Positions 1-10,724 of a stretch of 64,000 nt of DNA are shown here, in pieces. The stretch is from NCBI GenBank assembly GCA_030848705.1, contig JAUIZM010000012.1, forward strand, positions 2,971,001-3,035,000, read 5' to 3'. The notes beneath the pieces are model-generated. The model was not told the DNA's origin, ran no database searches, and saw nothing but the letters and a program-made list of their open reading frames with translations. Numbering within the stretch: the stretch's first letter is position 1; every line of letters starts with the position of its first letter. The position numbers and the translations under genes were made by a program. This stretch comes from Heracleum sosnowskyi (Eukaryota > Streptophyta > Magnoliopsida > Apiales > Apiaceae).

Positions 1-402
1 AAACGAGGTATTTGTTTTAGCAAGTCAAGCGAGTCTAGTGTATTATGCACCTAGTGTATTGAACCCCGTAGTAATTTGTATACGGTTATTTCAATTAAAA
101 AAAGTTATCTTGATGAATCAACTAAACTTTCCACCGACTATCCTTACCAAGAAGATATTTCAAATGCATCAAGATCATTTTCATTGTTCGTTGACTTTGC
201 ACAATATGAGCCAATTCTTAGAATTCGAACCGAAGATCATAATAATGATGAAGATGATGTTGACGAAGATAACGATGATGATAATAATCAAGAATTTGAT
301 GAGGTATACCAAGAAATGAAGACGAAGAAGAAGAGGAAGAGGAAGAGGAAGATGAAGATGAATAGGACGATGAAGGTTATGAAGATATTGAATAATAGTT
401 AA
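1..402 (+). pseudogene. CACTA transposase C-terminal tail (DUF4216-like), truncated by the window edge
   Basis: The first bases encode EVFVLASQASLVYYAPS, the end of a DUF4216-type domain found at the C-terminus of plant CACTA (En/Spm) TNP2 transposases. After a frameshift near position 66-76, the second frame continues with YTVISIKKSYLDES and an acidic D/E-rich tail, then a lysine/arginine-rich end and stop. The same order (VLASQAHHVYYAP, YTVLTTKSRQVDES, acidic tail) is seen in the minus-strand CACTA gene at 16.0-16.6 kb, which supports the call. The rest of the gene would lie left of the window. The frameshift makes it a relic. Confidence 0.7.
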
Positions 403-1137
403 GAAGAAGAATAGTACTTTACAAAATGTAATTTTGTAATGGTTGTTATTAGTTTGTTAAACGATTGTTATAATTAAGTTTGTTAAAAGATTGTTCATAG
501 TTTATTAAATATTATTATGAGATTGTTATTAGTGTGTTGGAATATTGTTATAAGATTGGTGTGTGATTGTAATAAAAACGGATATTTTCGATCATTTTTG
601 ACCATTCGAGCCTAGAAAATTGACCAAAATTAACATTTCCGACCACTTTTGACCATATGAGCCCAGAAAACCGACCACCTTCATGTACTAAAATCGACCA
701 CATTCATAACAAGTTGGTTGGTAATAAGTTGGTCGGACCATTTTCCACAACCCCTACATAAAATCGACCATTTGTCATTTCCTACCGACTAAGTCATTTC
801 CGACCAACCATGTTAATTTTTTTTAATTTTCCAAAATCTAATTATGGTTCACTATACATCACAAAGGATAAATTATAAAATTTAGGAATTCATAATATAT
901 AACTATATTATTGAAAAATATAATGAGTAATCATTTTACTTTATAAATAATTATTTTTCACTTGTAAGAAAATGACATAAATTTTATAATTAAAAATTAA
1001 TCTATTATAATGATTAAAATATATATGATCTATATGTAATGGGCTTATATAATATGGTAAGTAATGTGATAATATAAAAAATTAAAATAAAAATGTATTA
1101 ATAAGAGTTTATCAATAAGCATATGTTATTGTCAATG
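403..1137. other. Non-coding stretch with CACTA-type subterminal repeats
   Basis: No gene seen. Positions about 587-815 hold a cluster of short repeats around GACCA/TGGTCGG in both orientations, the kind of subterminal array found at CACTA ends. It differs from the AAATTCGACAGAATT array of the two CACTA elements further right, so it belongs to another family, presumably that of the transposase tail at the left edge. No terminal CACTA inverted repeat was found. The remainder is AT-rich filler. Confidence 0.5.
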
Positions 1138-1149
1138 TCGAACTTTAGG

Positions 1150-1500
1150 GTTTGGATTTAGCATGAAAGTTTAGGGGTTAGACTAGGGTTGGATAGTTTG
1201 AAATTTTTAAAAGTTGTTTGAGTCGATCCAACCGTACGGATGAGAACATACCAACTATAAGTATCTATCCTAAAAAAAATTAGATTATTTAAATATTATT
1301 TGTTCACTTTTTATAATAAAAATAATGCGTGAGAGGTATGGATATAGCTTGAAAGTTTAGGGGTTAGACTAGAGTTGAATATTTTGAAATTTTAAAAATT
1401 TATTGAGTCGATCCAACCGTACAGATGAGAACATGGTTACTTTAAGTATCTATCCTGAAAAAATTAGATTATTTAAATATTATTTGTTCACTTTTTAATT
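1150..1500. repeat. Two-copy tandem repeat, period about 186 bp
   Basis: Two head-to-tail copies share GAAAGTTTAGGGGTTAGACT (copy starts near 1165 and 1351), then GAGTCGATCCAACCGTAC, TAAGTATCTATCCT and ATTATTTGTTCACTTTTTA. Hand alignment shows scattered substitutions. No coding capacity. Confidence 0.8.
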
Positions 1501-1577
1501 AAGTTTTAATATTTGTATTTTTGAAATTATTATGGATATGTAATAAATTAATTTTATCAATAAAGTGTTCAATTGTA

Positions 1578-1652
1578 CTAGGTGGTCCAGTGGCTTGGGC
1601 CTTGTATGTCTTCCTCAGTAGCATGAGATTGAATCCCTCGTCATCTTTTTTT
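1578..1652 (+). mobile_element. Possible tRNA-derived SINE
   Basis: TGGTCCAGTGG fits the pol III A-box pattern TRGYNNANNGG and is followed about 40 bp later by GATTGAATCCC, two mismatches from a B box, then a T-run. Spacing and order fit a tRNA-derived SINE head. The 3' end and target duplication were not resolved, so this is tentative. Confidence 0.35.
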
Positions 1653-1660
1653 CACCAAAA

Positions 1661-1736
1661 GTTGAAACCCCGCCTATATTTTCGCTGAAAGTTAAACCCC
1701 CCCTATATTTTCGCTGACAGTTAAACCCCCCCCCCT
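1661..1736. repeat. Short tandem repeat, 29-30 bp unit, about 2.5 copies
   Basis: Unit GTTRAAACCCC..CTATATTTTCGCTGA occurs from 1661 and 1691, with a partial unit at 1720 that runs into a C tract. Confidence 0.7.
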
Positions 1737-1803
1737 TTTGTAAAACCAACGTCGTTGTGTTCTCAAACTACAACGTTTTGACATGTGAGTTTTATAATCT
1801 ATT

Positions 1804-2114
1804 TCTTGGGTTTATAATCTCAAACTTTTAATAAATCAGTTTGTTTTTGTTTATTTCTGTACGTTGTGTGCATGACTTGGTCGTGCTAGTTTGATGGAGT
1901 CTTTGTAGGAGTATTATCAATAAGTTAGAGGTGGTGTCAGTTTAGGAGATTAGCTAGAGGTGGTCCTATTTCCTAGCTATTTTAGTTGCTTTGTATTTCT
2001 TTATTTATATTGTGTATCAGCAAATAATGAAGTTATGTCTTTTGACAAAATTACCAAGTAGTTCTTGCTTATTCAGTTACATATAAACAGCTTTATATAT
2101 ATTTATATGCTACA
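1804..2114 (+). repeat. 5' LTR of the Copia element
   Basis: 311 bp, ending in ATGCTACA just before the primer site. It begins TCTTGGG where the 3' copy begins TGTTGGG, so the terminal TG is mutated here. Confidence 0.93.
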
Positions 2115-2116
2115 AT

Positions 2117-2128
2117 TGGTATCAGAGC
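2117..2128 (+). promoter_or_regulatory. Primer binding site (initiator Met-tRNA)
   Basis: TGGTATCAGAGC lies two bases after the 5' LTR. It is the standard plant Copia primer site complementary to the 3' end of initiator methionine tRNA. Confidence 0.93.
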
Positions 2129-2155
2129 TACCAGGGTACGGGAAAAGACATAGAG

Positions 2156-5100
2156 ATGGCTGCCGTGGATGTGAACAAGGTGAAGGGAGGATCCTTTGGA
2201 TTGAGTTACCCAATATTGGCCAGAAGTAATTATAACGCATGGTCTCTGAAAATGAAGGTTTTTATGCAAGCCCAAGGAGTATGGGGCGCTGTAGAACCGA
2301 GTGATCCAAAGACGGCAGTTGATGAGAAGATAGATAAGATTACGTTGGCAATGGTTTATCAGGGTATCCCTGAGGATGTTTTGTTGTCCATCGCTGAGAA
2401 GAAACCAGGAAAAGGGGCTTGGGAAGCAATCAAAACGCTTTGCCAAGGAGCTGAGAAGGTGAAACAAGCTCGAGTTCAGACATTAAAAGCTGAATTTGAA
2501 GCTCTGAGTATGAAAGATTCAGACCAACTCGATGATTTTTACATGAAACTCAATGGACTTGTAACAAACATTCGAGCTCTCGGGGAGGAAATGAAGGAAT
2601 CATATGTTGTGAAGAAAATGTTACGTGTAGTTCCGTCAAGATTTTTACAGAACACATCCACAATGGAGCAGTTTGGCGATCTTGATACAATGACAGTAGA
2701 GGAAGCCATGGGTTCGCTAAAAGCTCATGAAGAACGAATCAAAGGAAAGGTTGATTCCAACGAAGGCAGACTAATGCTCACAGAAGAAGAGTGGCAAAAG
2801 AGGGAGACTAGTGAAGGAAAATTGCTTCTTACACGAGAGGAATGGCTGAGACGCAGCAACAAAACGAATGATGGACAACCATCATTCATAAAAGCTCGTG
2901 ACAAGAGTCGAGTCAGATTTTTTAACTGCAGTTTGTGCGGACACTTTGCTGATGAATGTCGTAAACCAAAGCGCCATAGAGAACAAAAACAAGAGTCCAA
3001 TCTAGCCCAAATAGAAGATGATGAACCGGCATTACTGTTGGCTAAATTTGACAAAACTGAGAAGAAGCTGCTGCAATTGGATGAGAAGGATGTAAGGCCA
3101 CGATTGGCTATCAACAACGAGAGCAAACAACTGGAGTCGAATTTATGGTATTTCGATAATGGCGCCAGTAATCATATGACTGGACAAAAATCTAAATTCA
3201 AGGTTCTTGATGAACAGATCACGGGTCGAGTGAAGTTTGGGGATGGATCGACTGTTGAAATCAAAGGAAGAGGCTCGATTGTCCTGAAATGCAAAGATGG
3301 TCAGGAACGATTACTTAACGAGGTATATTTCATTCATAATCTTCGAAGTAATATTATTAGTATTGGACAATTGACAGAAGAAGGAAATAAAGTGGTAATT
3401 AGAGGAGAATACATGTGGGTGTTTGACAAGGATGAGAAGCTGCACATGAAGGTTAAAAGATCTCAAAATCGATTGTATAAGCTGATTATTGAAACAGAAA
3501 TCTCTGAATGTTTCTTGTCTGAATTGGATCATGTGTCAAAGTTGTGGCATTCCCGTATGGGTCATGTGAACTATCAAGCATTGGCATTGATGTTTAAGGA
3601 GGGGATGGTAAGGGGTATGCCTAAAGTAGTTCAACCGAAGGAGATGTGCACTGGATGTCTTATGGCAAAGAAAGCAAAAGGGCATGTGCCAAATCGTTCG
3701 AACTTCAGTGCAAAGAAGATACTTGAGCTTGTACACGCAGACTTGTGTGGTCCAATTTCTCCAGAAACAACATCTGGAAAGAAGTATTTTCTATTGTTTG
3801 TGGACGATTATAGTCGAGTGATGTGGGTATATTTTCTTAACAATAAGAGTGAAGCTTTTGGGGTTTTTAAACGGTTCAAGGCACTGGTTGAAGACAGATA
3901 TGAACGAAGGATTAGAGTATTAAGGACAGACAGGGGAGGTGAATTCATGTCGAATGACTTCAAAAATTATTGTGAGGAGATGGGAATAACTCGACACTAT
4001 ACTACTCCGTACACGCCACAACAAAACGGCGTGGTTGAAAGAAGGAATAGAACGGTAATGGAAATGGTAAGGAGTTTCTTGAAAGAGAAGGAGCTACCAG
4101 CTGTACTTTGGGGAGAAGCAGTAAGACATGTCGTATATATACTCAACAGACTTCCAACAAGGGCCTTAACAGGAGTGACACCGTACGAAGCATGGACGGA
4201 CTCAAAACCTGATGTGTCCCATATTAGAGTTTTTGGATGTTTGAGTCACATGAGAATTCCAAGTCAAGGGATGAAGAAACTGGACGACCAAAGTATGCCT
4301 GTGGTGAATCTGGGAAGAGAATCCGGTACAAAAGGTTATAGATTATTCAACCCTGTGGAAAACAAAGTTTACGTAAGCAAGGATGTGAGGTTTGAGGAAG
4401 AAAAGTGTTGGCCATGGTCTAACAAAGCTGAAGACATTGGAACTCATGTGGTATTCCCGTTTACTACAGAATCTGAGCAAGTAAGCAATGAAAGTGAAAA
4501 TAGTTTGTTTGAAACCAGTACTGGCAGACAGTACACTTCAGATAACAGTGAAGATTATGATTCTGAAACATTGGTTTCAAATGCCCCAGTCACACCATCT
4601 TCACATACTTCAGTAGCTTCAAGAGTAAATGCATCAGGATCATCAAGACTAAATCCAGACAATTATGACGATAGCACTGAGCCAAAGAAAATTCGTTCAC
4701 TAAGTGATGTGTATAATGATACGGAAGAAGTGGTGCTGGACGAAGAACTATATCTAATGGGGACTGAGGAGCCTGCAAATTACATGGAAGCCTCAAAAGA
4801 TAGAAACTGGAAAAGGGCTATGGAAGCTAAAATCGAGTCGATTGAGAGGAATGGTACATGGAAGTTTACGGAGTTGCCTGCAGGACAAAAGAAAATTGGT
4901 TTAAAATGAATCTTTAAGTTAAAGGATGCGGCTGGTAACATAGTAAAGCACAAGGCTCGCCTTGTAGCCAAAGGTTATGCACATGAGCATGGAATAGACT
5001 ATGAGGAGGTGTTTGCCCCAGTTACTCGTCTTGAAACAGTGCGACTACTGCTGGCACTTTCTGCAAAGAACTCTTGGCAAGTCCATCACTTGGACGTAAA

Positions 5101-6286
5101 AACTGCGTTTTTAAATGGGGAAATAGCTGAAGATGTCTTTTTTGCTCAGCCTGACGACTTCGAATAGAGTGGAAGGTAACACCTGGTATACAAGTTGGCA
5201 AAGGCATTGTACAGGTTAAAACAAGAACCACGTGCTTGGTATGCCAAATTGAATCAGTGCTTGGGGAGTTTGGGCTTCAAACGCTGTCCTTATGAAAATG
5301 CTGTCTACACAAGGGGAAAGGGAAATGACTGCTTGATAATTGCAGTTTACGTAGATGACATTCTAATTATGGGTGCGAATGTGCAAAAAATCGAGGAGTT
5401 CAAGCAACAAATGGGAAGGAAATTTGAAATGACAGATTTGGGTAAGCTCAGCTATTATCTGGGAATCGAGTTAAAACAGGAAGTTGATTATATCGAGCTA
5501 AAACAGTCGGGATATGCTGAGAAATTACTTGAAAGAGCTGGGTTGAGTGATTGTAATCCCACTAAGTATCCAATGGATCCAAAGGACGAAAAGGGACACA
5601 CAGTTGATGCAACAATGTATAAAAGTATGGTTGGAGGGTTGCGATATCTGGTAAACACTCGTCCAGATATAGCTTTCTCAGTTGGAATTGTACGTCGATA
5701 CATGGAACGTCCAATAATGCTCCATTTGAGTGCTGTAAAAAGGATCTTACGCTATGTTAAAAGAACATTGCAATATGGTTTGATTTATGCTCAGAGTAGT
5801 GGAAACAACGTGGTCACCGGATTTTCTGACAGTGATTTGGGAGGAATGATAGACGATAGAAGGAGTACTAGTGGCATGGCATACTACTTGAATGAGAGCT
5901 TGATCTCGTGGGTGTCTCAGAAGCAAAGGGTAGTGGCGTTATCATCGTGTGCAGCTGAGTTTATGGCTGCAACTGCAGCAGCTTGTCAAGGTATTTGGGT
6001 ACGGAATGTTCTAAATCAGATTACAGGTGAATACATCGGTCCAGTTACATTATTCATCGACAATAAGTCAGCATTTGATCTGGCCAAGAATCTTGTCTTC
6101 TACGAAAGAAGCAAGCACATAGATATACAGTTTCATTTCATTCGAGAATGTGTAGAACGCGGGGAAATAATTGTGAAGCACATCAGTAGCAACCAACAGC
6201 GGGCAGATGGTCTAACAAAAGCATTGGCAACCATTAAGTTCGAGAAGATGCGTAATCTACTGGGAGTTAAGGAGTTAGTAAGTTAA
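2156..6286 (+). pseudogene. Copia gag-pol polyprotein, interrupted by three in-frame stops
   Basis: The ATG at 2156 opens a 917-codon stretch: Gag (about residues 1-250), a CCHC knuckle near 256-266, protease (DNGASNHMTG near 334), GAG-pre-integrase (LWHSRMGH near 463), and an integrase core whose D (RTDRGGEF) and E (VVERR) are separated by 35 residues. RT follows in the same frame with YVDD at 5348-5359, then RNase H (SDSDLGG, AAEF, FIDNKSA), ending at TAA 6284. In-frame stops are TGA 4907, TAG 5165 and TAA 5177, all in the RT N-terminal part. The zinc knuckle is shortened: CSLCGHFADEC lacks about three residues between the second Cys and the His. No frameshift is needed. Confidence 0.93.
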
Positions 6287-6296
6287 GTTTGAGATT

Positions 6297-6305
6297 AAGG
6301 GAGGA
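6297..6305 (+). promoter_or_regulatory. Polypurine tract
   Basis: AAGGGAGGA sits directly before the 3' LTR, where plus-strand DNA synthesis is primed. Confidence 0.85.
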
Positions 6306-6307
6306 AT

Positions 6308-6618
6308 TGTTGGGTTTATAATCTCAAACTTGTAATACATCAGTTTGTTTTTGTTTATTTCTGTACGTTGTGTGCATGACTTGGTCGTGCTAGTTTGATG
6401 GAGTCTTTGTAGGAGTATTATCAATAAGTTAGAGGTGGAGTCAGTTTAGGAGATTAGCTAGAGGTGGTCCTATTTCCTAGCTATTTTAGTTGCTTTGTAT
6501 TTCCTTATTTATATTGTGTATCAGCAGATAATGAAGTTATGTCTTTTGACAAAATTACCAAGTAGTTCTTGCTTATTCAGTTACATATAAATAGCTTTAT
6601 ATATATTTATATGCTACA
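6308..6618 (+). repeat. 3' LTR of the Copia element
   Basis: 311 bp, TGTTGGG..GCTACA, followed by the CTATT target duplicate. Seven substitutions relative to the 5' LTR by eye. Confidence 0.93.
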
Positions 6619-7500
6619 CTATTGCCTTTCCACTTTATTTGACACAAGTCCAATTATTGTTGCTCTAGGGTTTATTGTTGCGAGTCTGCGACCGACTTCA
6701 ATTGCTTTTATACCTCCATAATCCATAATTCATTCCTTTGCACTGTAAGTATGTCTATATCCATTCCTTTCCACTCGATATCTACTAAGCATTTGTTCTA
6801 TATATTGATTTAATTAGCCACTTTATACACTCGATATTGCCTTTGTTAGTATAATAAACACATATTTCTTTGTTCGGTAACTATTGTGATCTACCCCTAT
6901 ATCAATTATTGTCGATTTGTTCTATACCTTCTTGATTTTATATTTGTTTGATATTTATTTTGTTTCTTGATTTTCATTTTTTTTGTTACTTTTTGATTTG
7001 ATCTTTAAACACTTGTATATGTTTCTTTTATATCAATTACTGGGTTGTACTTTTATTTGATTTATTCTCTCTTTCACTATATAAAAAATTGGGGTTTAAT
7101 TGATTTTTGTTAAATGAAGGTATATGTTTCTTTTAATAATGGTCTCAATTTTGTTTTCACAGAGTGTACTCGTCTATTTTGAGTGTACTTGTTAGAGGTC
7201 TATAAGAAAAAAGGGACTTATATCATATGTTCCTAATGCATTTCTATGAATTCACAATGACAGTGCTAGAGCCTACAGATTCCTTAAATATACAATTTAG
7301 TTGACCTAACTTTTTATTTTTAATCTTATATTTAGGCAAGCAAGAGATACTACTTTGAAATCAGCAGGGCCAACTAGTTCGGTAAATCGTTCAGGTAGTG
7401 ATAAGCTAAATTTACTTTTCATTTATTTGTTTCTTTTCCTTATGCGTATCCTTCTATTTGTAATATTTTATTTATTAACTATGGTCAAATTTGTTTAGGA

Positions 7501-7636
7501 AATGACGAAGGAGAACAAGGGTAAAAAGCCAAAGCGCCTTCAGTTGTGGGACCGCACACCTACAACAACAGCTTCGAGGAGGGCTAATAAGGGGAAGGTT
7601 TATACTTCGCCGGAGGCCATGTCAATTGCAGTTAGT
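7501..7636 (+). other. Possible exon of an unrecognised gene fragment
   Basis: After an acceptor-like TTTAG an open basic segment begins MTKENKGKKPKRLQLWDRTP and runs to SIAV before a donor-like GTGTAAAC. A smaller piece ending ACTAGTTCG at about 7336-7381 could be a preceding exon. Codon use looks less random than the flanks, but no domain is recognised, and it may be the start of a decayed transposon gene. Confidence 0.25.
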
Positions 7637-7983
7637 GTAAACCTGTACTTTTATTGTTTTGTATGCACTTATTTTAGTTACTTCTTTTAAGTACAAGAAT
7701 TGTTTTTATACGATCTTGAACTAGAGTAAAATTAGGTCTCAGCACTTCATCCTGCTCCTCAAGTGGGTGCCCAACTTCACCTGCTAGATGCACTTAGATA
7801 AAAACGTGTCTACTTTACTATATGACTGACATCTGCAACAAATACGAGGCTGAGACACAAGCAGTAAGCCTACTTTTATTTATATATTACCTTTTGTTCT
7901 TTCATTCCGGTAAATATTTTATAATATTACAAAAGCAGTGCACTAGTAAGTACCTTAAGCCACTGTATAGTTCACTCAGCATT

Positions 7984-9222
7984 TAAAATCAAAGGACCTC
8001 TAACACATGTAAATATCTGCCTTTTCTCTAACTCCTAATGATTCAGGAGTTAGAGAATAATTAAATTTGAACTATAACATGCCTAAATAGGTTGTTCTAA
8101 CATTTTTTAATGTTGCTAATTTAAGGTTAATGTAGCAGGCCTAGCTATGTCCAGGTAGTGATAAGATTTCTGGAATATTGTTCCTGTTTAAGAACTTGGA
8201 GTAAAATGGGAAGCCTGTGCTACACCAGAACTGGTTACCTCTTTATAAAAATGAATTTTAGTAAACTACTTAGAAAAATGATGGAACTTGAATTCAGCAC
8301 TACAATGCTATTCTTTGTGAAAATGGGAACACAATCAAACGGTGGAGGGAATTGACATTAACAAGATCATCTAGTGTTTTAATATGAGCTTCTTTCCTAT
8401 CTTTTTCTGTTTTTTAATGTTCATCAGTTACTTTTACATCTAGTGGAGCTGCGCTTCCACTTCCACTTCCATCCATCTGAAATAGGAAACCAAAATTTAA
8501 ATTAAAGTTGACCACTATTTGACAACTTCTCTTGAAGATGCATCTTAGTGAAAACATTGAAACAGAGAATACAAAGACGGAAACTTATACACATTCGAGG
8601 TTACTCTTTTTTTTAGAGAGTATGAAAAATATAAATTCAAGTAAAATGACAATATTACAAATCAAGCGAATCAGTTTATATATCTTGAACTATGATTATT
8701 TTAGTGAATTACATATTTAACTGATTCTTTGTTTTGGTTAGTAGAGATAAAGAAGTTCATATTTATTACTTTCCAAAATACTCATGTTTAGTGGGATGTC
8801 TCGTACTTTGAGTGCCATCAAAACTGAAGGATTTTTTTAATTTACTACTCACGTCAGCCGTAAATAAAAAAATTTATTCTAGATCCCTGCCTCCTTAATC
8901 GTACAATTCCTTGCTTTACAAGTTTGATTTTGATTCTTTTATTATTGGTATAAATTTTATTTACTTACTTTAATTCCTGAAATTGGGTGAAATATTTATT
9001 TTTGTTGCTCTAAAAAGTCTAATTTTAGAAAATCAAAGGACCTCTAACACATTTAAATATCTGTCTGTGTGCGTGAAAAAATCAAAAGATCACCTGAATC
9101 ATTAGGAATTAGAGAATTATTAAATTTCAACTATAGCATGCCTAAATAGGTTGTTTTAACATTTTTTAATGTTGTTAATTTAAGGTTAATGTAGCAGGTC
9201 TAGCTATGTCCATGTAGTGATA
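7984..9222. repeat. Direct repeat pair (7984-8163 and 9029-9222)
   Basis: Both copies run from AAAATCAAAGGACCTCTAAC through ATGCCTAAATAGGTTGTT and TTTAAGGTTAATGTAGCAGG to a TAGTGATAAG end, with an internal difference of about 15 bp. They are spaced about 1.05 kb apart. No terminal features were found, so their nature is unknown. Confidence 0.75.
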
Positions 9223-10724
9223 AGCTAAGTTCGTTAATCAGAAATGACCATCAAATCCGAAGTATAAACATATAGTTGCATTATGAGTGCTCGAGTATAC
9301 ACAGAAAGTTTGGTCAAATATTTTCTGCATTCTGCAAAAGTCTAAAAATATTAGAACTGTTATATATATATATATTTCTGATTAACCATTTCTAATTATA
9401 TAGGTCTGTTAATTTGATGGGTTGTAGCTCTGTCACTTCATTTTTCAACCTCATTACAGGACGAGAATATGCTTTATTCTATTTCTCTGTTAGTCACTTC
9501 ACTTTACAAAAGAATAGTGTCAAAACTTGTATTTTCATTGAAAGTTTTATGAATATCAATATGTTATAAAACGTATCTAATTTAGTTCTATAACTTTCAA
9601 TCAGAACTGAGGTTAAGCCGCTCATATAAATGAATGAAGACACCCAAAAATTAAGTGTCTTAGGTACAAATGTTTTCCAATAAGGAAATAAACTATATAA
9701 AATACATAAAGATACAGGAAAATTAAAACGACAAGCAGCTCGACTTTTTTTTTTGAAAAGGAACACTAGTGACAAATAACGATATAAAAAATATCAAAAA
9801 AGATATTATATGAACTTGATTTTATTATAGTTTTAGGCACAAAAATCTAATTCGCTTGGGAATTGCAATATTTGAGGCCAACCATGCTTCTTGTGGTTAA
9901 CAAAAAAAGTTCTATAACTTCCAGTTGTACTATTATTTTTCCCGTGGTTAACATGGGCTGGTCGAGTTTACATTACAATAAATTCGGCTAAATTCGAGTC
10001 GAATTTAGTTAAATTCAATAGAATTTAGTCGAATTCAACTAAACTCGACATATTTTTTTTGTCGAATATGCTCGCGTCGAATTTATCAAGTTTGTCGAAT
10101 TTAACTAATTTCGACAGACTAAATTCGACAGAATATAACTTAAATTCGATTGGATAAATATAACCGAATTTGATCGCATTTAGTAAGCCTAAATGTTAAA
10201 CTGAAAATTCAAAATTTTGCCAAAAATTGAAAATCCCGCCCAAGAAATCAAACTTTTGACAAAAAAATTTAAACTCCCGCCCAAAATACCAAATTCGACA
10301 AAAAAAGGTAGCTTTTATTCGACCTAAAAAGAAGATTTGAATTGTAATGGTAAAATAAATTCGACTTGTTTTGGTCACATTTAACATACCAAAACATATT
10401 TTTTAGCTCCTGCTTTTGACCAATTCAGTGTCAAAATACAACTATAATCATTTTTACCACCTGTAAATCTATACCCAAACAAGCATAAGACAAAATAAAA
10501 ATACAAATAGACACCCACCAACACTTAAAACAAAGTCACTTACAATTCAGTTGGTTACCAATAGCTTACATACACTAAACATTCGCAAAAGACCTTGGAA
10601 ATTTTACAAAAGAGAGAAGTTTAGTTAAGATACGTTAAGTTACAACAAATTCTTCTCAAAACACCTTGCTAGTTCAACAATAGAGTGTAGCTAAAATTCT
10701 AAAACCCAATTGGTCAGTTCATAA

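Larger units (their letters stand above)
1804..6618 (+). mobile_element. Complete Ty1/Copia LTR retrotransposon with defective polyprotein
   Basis: A 4,815-bp element bounded by two 311-bp LTRs and by the direct 5-bp target duplication CTATT (1799-1803 and 6619-6623). The order is LTR, initiator-Met tRNA primer site, gag-pol, polypurine tract, LTR. Protease, integrase, reverse transcriptase and RNase H appear in the Copia order (integrase before RT). I count seven LTR substitutions, about 2.3%, so insertion is fairly recent. The coding frame carries three in-frame stops, so this copy cannot supply a full polyprotein. Confidence 0.95.
6624..9967. other. Mostly non-coding stretch, possible decayed gene 5' region
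   Basis: No confident gene. It holds a possible exon at 7501-7636 and a direct repeat pair (7984-8163 and 9029-9222), entered separately. The rest is AT-rich with a short (TA)n run near 9360. The Copia element inserted immediately left of this stretch, so 6624 onward once continued directly from about 1798. Confidence 0.5.
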
